Assembly: GCA_029817715.1 (NCBI GenBank) | Contig: JARUPY010000087.1 | Coordinates: 62,001 to 126,000 of the forward strand | From: Melastoma dodecandrum | Taxonomy: Eukaryota; Streptophyta; Magnoliopsida; Myrtales; Melastomataceae | Length of the DNA stretch: 64,000 bases | Direction of reading: 5' to 3' | Shown here: piece by piece, positions 56,870 to 64,000 of the stretch | How positions within the stretch are numbered: the stretch's first letter is position 1 | Layout: each line of letters starts with the position of its first letter | Notes under the pieces: model-generated | What the model saw: only the letters and a program-made list of their open reading frames with translations | What the model was told of the DNA's origin: nothing | Database searches by the model: none | Made by a program: the position numbers and the translations under genes

Positions 56870-57400
56870 TGTATCAAACCGCGTGGATCTCTCCGCGTGT
56901 GTAAAAACCGCAATATCAAGATAATAAAGCGGCCCCAACCGTCATTTCAGGTACATGAGGAAGGTGTGGGCCTCTCGATGTTTTGTTATTTCCACATGTA
57001 ATGGGTCGTGGGCCCAAGTACATGGGCCCACGATCACCATCCTTCCCCGCTCTCTTTGATCTAAATACTTGATCGTCGCATGTTGTTTGCTAAACCAACA
57101 CACATGAGTTCGGGCCTAAAAGGCCCGAATCGGGTCCAACGCCCATAAAACATTGACATGAGTCCGGAGTCATGCCGGGATCGGGTCCAACACCAGTTAA
57201 CCAAAAACAAACGTTTGGAGCAAACGCCACCTTTTCGCATATTTAAATGTAAGAGTTCATAATTAGGGATCCCCGAATCCTACTTTGGTTTTCCGACTTA
57301 GACCAATTTTCAAAAATAAGTCGGTGGCGACTCTGTAATCGTTTACCTAGGTTAAATAACATTTTTACGAAGCCAATTTGGACGAGGGACTGGCGACGCG
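56870..57400 (+). repeat. Direct repeat copy 1 (LTR-end-like, GTGGCGACTCTGT)
   Basis: It shares with 61,080-61,540 the ordered blocks ATGGGTC(G)TGG, GTACATGGGCCCA(C)GATCAC, CCTTCCCC, ACATGAGT, GGGTC(C/T)AACACCAGT, TTGGTTTT-CCGAC and AAGTCGGTGGC(G/A)ACTCTGT (57,320-57,336). The last block resembles the LTR-end/PBS region of some plant gypsy elements. The pairing is visible directly; the LTR identity is inference. Confidence 0.65.
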
Positions 57401-57640
57401 TGCCGCTCCCGATTTCTCCCAAAAGTTCCTGCTTCGGATCATGCGCTCGCCACCTTTTAGGAAAACAGAAACGGTTGGCGATGACCCGAGCTGGCCCAAT
57501 TAGGAACCCAGGGAGGGATCACCCAATTTCCTTCCGCAGCATCCGACGCTCGAGTCGTGACGTCGATTGGGCCTTGGGGAGCGGGTTCGGATCCTCGGGT
57601 CATCCGAACCGTCTCTCGCGTACTAGGCCGAAAGGCGCAC
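57401..57640. other. GC-richer sequence after repeat copy 1
   Basis: A short GC-rich segment with a 91-codon plus-strand frame (57,400-57,675) and no recognisable motif. It is probably the leader of the element whose LTR-like end precedes it. Confidence 0.35.
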
Positions 57641-57654
57641 GTACAAACAGTAAT

Positions 57655-57790
57655 GAGCTTTGTACATTTTACTAATTCGAAACCATTAAAATTTTGTAAA
57701 TTACTAACCGTTACTAAAAATTTTAGTAATTTACAAATAGGTTATACTAAACATTTTAATAATCTACAAATAAGTTTAGTAAAAACTAGC
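57655..57790. repeat. TTTAGTAAA-rich patch 2
   Basis: It contains ACATTTTACTAATTCG, AATTACTAACCGTTACTAAAAATTTTAGTAATTTAC and TTTAGTAAAAAC in ~135 bp. It is the same motif family as patches 1 and 3. Confidence 0.7.
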
Positions 57791-60700
57791 CTCATCCTGT
57801 TTTGAATTAGATAGTTCGCTTTTAAGTTTTTCCGCCGTTGGGTCGATAATTGTAATGATACGTGGGAAGGAGCACCGGCCTACCGCAGTCACGTGCATTT
57901 TATGTTCCCAAGTACATGCACCCCGAGAAAAGATGCCTCATGTATATAAGGGGACGAAATATCATTACGAAAGATTTGGCCTTTCAATTCAAATATAATT
58001 GAATTTTTTGAAATTTGAATTTTTTAATTTTTGTTTGTATCCTAAACTAATTGTTAATTTTATAATTTAAAGACTGTTTTAATATTCTTTTGGTGTATTT
58101 CCTTTTTGTATATTCTAAACTACTAAAATAGATCATATTCTATAACGTTGACGATTATTTACCCTCTGAGTTTTTAAAATTTTATTCCGTTTTCTCGGTT
58201 GGTCTTAGTTGTCTCCCCGCGGTTCACTAATTTTACCCACACCTTTTTGTTTTTACAAAAGTTTATCAAAATCTCGAATACAATTAAAAAATTTGAATTT
58301 CCTAATCCAATCATCGAAATGGGTTGAGCATTTTGTATGCATTGGAAAACGTTGGCCGCACATAATAAAGCGTGGGAAATATTCAGTGAAAGAAAGCGTT
58401 ACCGCCATTGCCATTGACACCTCTGAAACAAAGGTTTTGAGTTGTACACAAAACTAAAAGGAACGCTTGGAACTCGAGGAAGACATTGTCTAGGAGATTG
58501 TTCGTAGTGGGTGTGTTTACGACAAAAATAAATTTGGGCCTACGATGATGGGCCTAATCATTGGATTCAATTGATTACAGGCTTAGTACTTGAAGGGAAA
58601 TAGAATCGAACATGAGTAGACTGTGAAGTTCGAGGCGGATGAAGCTTGGTACACCCTCGAGGAGTCTAAGTCAAAGGTAATCAGACCATGGGGAGTTGAC
58701 TTGAAGGCCAAGAGTAAAGTCAATATGATTCGAGTTGAATCAAATTCGAGCCATAAAATAATAATTAAGCTCACAGAGGACTAGTTTTTTGTCTGAGTAA
58801 AGTGACAAGTAGTGATTCAAACAATTAGTTATTTTTTAGGACATGTAGTTAAGATCCTGCACGAATAACCTCATTCTGGAGATGCAGGAGATAAATTCGA
58901 ATACACAACCATTAATTCCTTAATATCTTGAAGAAGCAGTTGAAAACACGACTAACACAGATTGGCTTTATTTTGGAATATAAATAATTGGCAACATCTT
59001 TTGGAGGGAGACACGCAAACGCACTTGACCTAACTGGTTCATTTTTTGTTTTTGTACTGAGTCCCTTTTTTCCTTTATTATTTTCTCATTGAACTTTTGG
59101 AACTTTGGAGGTTCAATATGTTGTAAGTTGCTTTTGTAGCTTTTCATCCTTCGATTAATGGAATACATTATTTTCCTTGTCTTTTTTTTTGCGGACCACA
59201 TCCTCGAATTTATGTTTTTCTTGCCAAATATTCCCATTGTGTTTCAAGATTAAACAATCTTTTGAGACCATCATGGGAGAAGTTGACGATGAAACGCATG
59301 ATCTAATGCTCCGGGTTATTATATAACCCTATTTTTGAGGATACGAACCTAGGGATTGAATCCTGAGGAGACACATAACAACGAAAGAAATGTTGAAACT
59401 CAAGATGATACCACATAGGAGGTAAGCTTTTACTGTGTAGAAGATAAGCTTCTATTATATTGCAGAAGGTTGACTTACACGGACAGTCTAGTGCGTACCT
59501 TCTTACACCTAATCATTAACACGGATTATTTAATTAATTATATAAGTATTTAAATATATTCATCTAATATATTATGTTAATTAAAATATTTTTAAATCAT
59601 TTTAATTACGATTCACTTTCATAAGAATTGATTTATTCTTGTTAAGAGAACAAATCACTATATATATGGAACGCAGCGATGCAAGGCTCTGCAGATTGAT
59701 TCGGTACTATTAAACGGTCAATCAATCTTTTCTCTTGCATCTAAACACGTCCAAATTCGTTATGAATGGTAAATGACAACCAAACTGAATTTGGACGCAC
59801 CCCACACGTGTCTGCATCGAGAAGGTCTGCCAACCACTTATGGAAACCATGATTATCTGATATCCATTTACACCAAAGAACGTTGAAGGTCGCGTCCTTC
59901 GTATTTGGAAGACCTGTCTTTTGCGGGTCTGTGATATTTTTGAATTTCACGGTCATGTCCTCCGTGTAGTGTGGATGTGTCCGTCCCTTCATTGATCAGT
60001 CATTGTAGTGGAGGATTGTTATCTTCGGAACTCATATTGTTTCTCATCCGAATCGTTGAGGATTGTTATCTTTCGAACTCATATCTTTCGCTCAAATGTG
60101 CATGAACATTGAGTAAATAGAAGACAGCACAAGCGAAGACAAATTATCCGCAAGTGGACAGTTTGTGGTTGTCTCATTCGACGACGATTTCCTCAGCATC
60201 CATATGTCAAAAAATGGTAAATTCAGGTAGTATCATTCCTTACCTTAGTATAGAATTATTTATTAATGATTTGGTTGAGTTGAGTGCTGGTAGGACAATT
60301 CAGCATTTGTAATTCTAGTCTCAACGTATTTGCATTACTAATTCCCTTTCATGTCTCATTTTCTCTCCCAACATTTTCTCGAGAAATTAAATTGAAATAC
60401 CTTTCTTGTGACATATCATATATCAAACGTGTCTTGTTTCAACCCCGTTTCGATGAGTTTGACCAATTAAAAATGCATTTCACCACGCATGTTAAAAAAT
60501 ATTCATATTTTTTCTAAGCATAATTACTTTGCTGACCATGTTTCGATTTTTGTTTGACATGATTTTGATTTTCGTGGATCTAGTTATGGCCCAGAAAACT
60601 GATTGACATGCAGTATGGTCCCTTTGATATGATGAGTTTAGGAGAAACCATGTCATTAAATACATAAGTCCATTCATTCTCAAATTTTGTAGGGGTATAA

Positions 60701-61079
60701 CCATTAAGTTAGCTATCTCTAGGTATCTCATTTGCAATTACTCAGCGTGGGTAGCATATTTTTCTTTGATGAACGTGCATTGTGTCCATCGAATGGGCCA
60801 AACACATCGTTGATGATTTTTTTTTTGCTATCTTGAACTTATCCATTTAAGCCCGAATTTGAGAGCATTCGTCTTTAATGGGTTGGGGACATACTCTTCA
60901 AATTTCATTAATTGCCGAGCTTGTTTGATCATCGTATGATATTTTTCTTTAGGATCTTGTTATGCAGATTCAATTGCATTTTCTCGTCTTACTACTAGAC
61001 TTACAAGTACGTGTGGCCCATCACCATCACATTTGGGAGGGTATTCTTAAAGATGCATGGCTTTCAGCACGTGTTTAAA
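57791..61079. other. AT-rich intergenic sequence, no gene recognised
   Basis: Open frames up to ~90 codons occur, such as minus 58,968-59,237 (lysine-rich) and minus 59,741-59,992. None has a recognised domain, splice context or neighbour support. I see no RNA gene. Confidence 0.4.
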
Positions 61080-61540
61080 AACCGTGATGAACAAAGACCT
61101 TAAAGCAACCTGAGTCGACAAATTTAAGGTATATGAGGGAATGTGCGGCGGTCCTTCATCATTTTCTGTTTCCCACTTATAACGGGTCATGGACCAGATG
61201 TATAGGCCCATGGTCACAATCCTTCCCCTTCTACTTTTGATCTAAAGAATTTTATGTGATTCAGCATGTGCTCATCATATATGAGTTCAGATCTAATGCC
61301 CATAACCAAATAACATGAGTCTGGGACCAAAAAGCCCATATTGGGTCTAACACCAGTAACCAAAAACTTTTTAGAGCACCGCCACTTCTTCTTCGTATGT
61401 TTGAATGAAAGAGCAATTAATTAGAAACCCCAAACCCTCTTTGGTTTTTCCGACATTTAACTATTTTTTAATGAAGTCGGTGGCAACTCTGTATTAGCTT
61501 ACCTAGATTAAACGACGTTTTCTACAGAACCACGAAGGAT
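61080..61540 (+). repeat. Direct repeat copy 2 (LTR-end-like)
   Basis: It is homologous, in the same order and orientation, to 56,870-57,400 and lies ~4.2 kb downstream. It ends AAGTCGGTGGCAACTCTGT (61,476-61,492) followed by a similar AAACGACGTTTT. It is clearly diverged from copy 1. Confidence 0.65.
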
Positions 61541-62510
61541 TGCGGTCGTCCTTTATTCCTTTAAGGATCATATTTTGCCTTTCACTAGTCGCCCTCGGGA
61601 CGGCCGAGCGAGGGCCCAGGCAGGCTCGTCGGGAACGAGCGAGAGAGATGCACAATAACTAAGTACTTGTAAAGATGTTCTGTAATAGAACAAATCATCG
61701 TCTATGTGGATAAACATATCTGGTCGCACAAACACACAAGAATGAAGTAGCACAAAAATAAACAACAAAGATAATTTTTTTGGTGGTTCAGCTAACACGG
61801 CTTTCATACACTCCACCAAACTAGGTGACTTCCACCATTAGAAGATTGATTGTATAACAATTTCTATATAGAAATATAGTTTCTCCTATATAGAGACACG
61901 ACTCCTCTCGTAACGCGACACAAGTAACCGCTTATGTGATTCACTACACAATGTCTGTTGTGTTAAGGATGTAATTTCCTAACAGCAGATCCATAACTTG
62001 TACGGTTTCCACGATATAGTGACTACGTGACGAGCCACATGCGAGCATGTAGCGAGCTCTACGTAAGTAGACAACAACCTTGTCCAAGGCTAGAGTTTTA
62101 GGATAGTAGTCTCCGAGATAGCGACTATACCTTTTTCTTTCCTTGGCCTTACGTTATTCCTCTTCCTCTCACGGTTGTCTTTCACTATTTTAGTATTGTA
62201 TTTATAGAGTTAAGGTAGTTTCATTTATTAACATTATTTTTATTTAAAATTCTTTTCTTACATATTGTAGAATCAAATTAATCTTTCGTATTTAATTTTA
62301 TTTGACCAAAATTGATTTATGTAATGATCACAAGCATACATTGAAATAGAAATAAAGTAATTTATTTCCAATTAGTTGTGAATATATTTAAAATATTATT
62401 GTCATTGATTTAGTAATATAAATCATTCTCCTAAATCATTTACATTCATTGAACATAGACAACATCTTATGATATTATTTATTAGGAAGCGTCTAACGAT
62501 ACGCGCACGT
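61541..62510. other. Intergenic sequence with LTR-like character
   Basis: The text near 61,770-61,850 (GGTGGTTCAGCTAACACGG, CTCCACCAAACTAGGTGACTTCCACC) is reminiscent of copia LTRs. I find no second copy in the window. No coding region is supported. Confidence 0.35.
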
Positions 62511-63290
62511 AACGGTTACGTAGTTTACTAAATTCGCTTATTGTTTTAGTAAATTTTACTAAGAAAAAAATTTTAGTAAATTTTACTAGTATTAGTAAAA
62601 AAAATTTGTAAATTTTACTAATTTTGTTATTATTTATTTTTAGTAAATTTTACTAAATCAGCATTTAGTATTTTTACCCAATTTTTTGAAATAATTTCTC
62701 CAATTTTTTAGTAATCGTGTACTAAAAATATGGGAGAATTCCTAATATATTTAGTAAATTTTACTAAAAATTTACGGTTTAAGTTTAGTAATTATTACTA
62801 ATTTTTGTTAGTAAAATTTTTCATTTTTTCATCGAATTTACTAATTTTTTTAGTAATATTTACTAATTTTTCACTATTCACTTTTAGTAAAAATTACTTC
62901 TTTTAGTTCGTAAAACATAACTAAAATTAGTAATAGTTTACTAATTTTATTGTGATATTTAGTAAACCACTGTTTGAGTTAGTAAAAGTGTTAGTAAAAT
63001 TGTATGGGTTTTGTAAATGTTTACTGATTTCTACATGATTTTACAGAAAAATTTTGTAAACTGTTACTAAAAAGTTTAATAATTTACTAGTTCGAACATT
63101 GAAACCCGAACCTAGTTACGAACCTAATGTCGCTGTGAAATTATCATTTTATCCCCGACACTAAATTACTAAATATATTACGAAACTTATTAGTAATCTT
63201 GTCCTCATCACCCTCAACTTAGTAAATATATTACGAACGTAATTACTAATCTTGTGTATTAGTTTCGTAATTTTTACTAACTATGACCCC
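62511..63290. repeat. TTTAGTAAATTTTACTAAA palindrome-rich patch 3
   Basis: The 15-bp perfect palindrome-like unit TAGTAAATTTTACTA occurs exactly at 62,547-62,561, 62,574-62,588, 62,641-62,655 and 62,752-62,766. Dozens of half-sites (AGTAAA or TTTACT) lie around them. Spacing is irregular, so this is not a simple tandem satellite. Confidence 0.85.
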
Positions 63291-63415
63291 AATAGAAAGC
63301 ATTTAATTATCTGCGTGTTGACTCTGCAGATATTCGTCTTTGCTTCATTCTGTTCGTCTACAGGTGTTCGTCCTTGCTCCCTCATCTTTAGGTAGAGGTC
63401 TACATCCCAGCTTCC

Positions 63416-63800
63416 TCACCTTCGGCTGCAGGTCTTCGTCCCGGTTTCCTCCGATTCAGCTGCAGGTCTTCGTCCCTCCTCTTCGGGTGCAGGTGGAGTC
63501 ACACGGTCTTCTTCTTCGGTTGCAGGAAGAGTCACACCGTCCTCTTCTTCGGCTGCAGGTGGACTCACACCTTCCTCTTCTTCGGCTGCAGGTGGAGTCA
63601 CAGGGTCGTCCTCTTCGGCTGCAGGTGGAGTTACCCGGTCCTCCTCTTCGGCTGTAGGTGGACTCACACGATCCTCCTCTTCAGCTACAGGTGGACTCAC
63701 ACCTTCATCCTCTTCGGCTGCAGGTGGACTCACAACTTCATCCTCTTCGGCTGCAAGTGGAGTCCCACCTTCCTTTTATTCGGCTGCAGGTGGAATCCCA
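63416..63800 (-). repeat. 36-bp minisatellite with an open acidic/proline frame
   Basis: About ten units of TCCTCTTCGGCTGCAGGTGGACTCACACC-type sequence (36 bp, slightly degenerate) lie head to tail. On the minus strand they read as a 12-residue repeat V(S/T)PPAAEEE(D/E)(R/G), open for ~120 codons from just after a TAA in a mutated unit (~63,777) to a stop near 63,416. The plus strand also stays largely open. No start Met, splice context or known protein supports a gene. It could be an exon of a larger gene cut off here, or a non-coding minisatellite. Confidence 0.8.
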
Positions 63801-64000
63801 ACTTACTAACACAACAACCATCTTCAACCCTGTTCGGTAGAATCCGACCTTTCTCCTCGGTCGCCTGAAGAAATGGAAAGTGTATTCCAGCAGGATCAAC
63901 CAAGATTCGGTGAAGACATGCTTCCTCCCTTATTGTAGATAATTTGGGTCAAGTTGTTATGAGGTAGAACCATTTATGTGAAGTCGCTAAGCTGGCTAGA
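63801..64000. other. Window end, nothing recognised
   Basis: Short non-repetitive sequence after the minisatellite. Too short to judge. Confidence 0.3.

Noticed and set aside
61568..61819. Minus-strand 83-codon frame with a hydrophobic stretch
   Set aside because: No homology I recognise. It overlaps LTR-like sequence and has no gene context.
62511..63290. Telomere or interstitial telomere repeat
   Set aside because: The motif lacks the G-rich strand asymmetry and constant tandem period of any known telomere repeat. Both strands show the same motif.
63416..63800. Regular short repeats that might suggest a CRISPR array
   Set aside because: Units are contiguous without unique spacers, and the genome is a plant's.

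Overview
This window is nuclear DNA from a flowering plant, probably a eudicot. I cannot name the species from the sequence. The evidence is an 18-exon, 700-codon beta-galactosidase gene with plant-type introns, a BIG BROTHER-like RING-H2 gene, nested Ty3/gypsy and Ty1/copia LTR retrotransposons primed by initiator-tRNA-Met-type sites, and a ~180-bp satellite with higher-order structure.

Layout. (1) 1-11,266 is one unbroken satellite array. Monomers of ~180 bp pair into ~360-bp dimers, which build a higher-order repeat of ~2.9-3.2 kb with starts near 1, 2,877, 6,107 and 9,115. Many monomers carry a motif resembling the mammalian CENP-B box. (2) 11,267-38,780 is a retrotransposon graveyard. 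It holds a decayed minus-strand gypsy, element A (plus, 13,765-18,894), element B (minus, 18,895-22,933, inserted at the start of A's 3' LTR), element C (minus, split), element X (minus, gag-only remnant, inserted in C's gag), element D (plus, 28,053-33,200, inserted in an LTR of X with a perfect CTTAA duplication), element E (minus, to 38,446) and a fragment F. The gypsy proteins and an ORF that runs into the 3' LTR resemble the CRM (centromeric) chromovirus clade. (3) 38,800-44,660 is decayed copia sequence interrupted by two apparent gypsy solo LTRs. It grades into AT-rich non-coding DNA up to ~47.3 kb. (4) The gene island at 47.3-54.4 kb holds a BGAL16-like beta-galactosidase (minus strand, all 18 exons in frame) and, head-to-head ~1.9 kb away, an intronless BIG BROTHER-like RING-H2 E3 ligase gene (plus strand). 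(5) 54.4-64.0 kb has no recognisable gene. It holds three patches rich in TTTAGTAAA/TTTACTAAA palindromes, a direct repeat pair about 4.2 kb apart that looks like diverged LTR ends, and a 36-bp minisatellite with an open acidic/proline reading frame.

The satellite beside nested CRM-like elements suggests a centromere or pericentromere edge, followed by a chromosome-arm-like gene island. This is inference. Nearly all retrotransposon reading frames carry stops and frameshifts. Only the beta-galactosidase and RING genes look intact.
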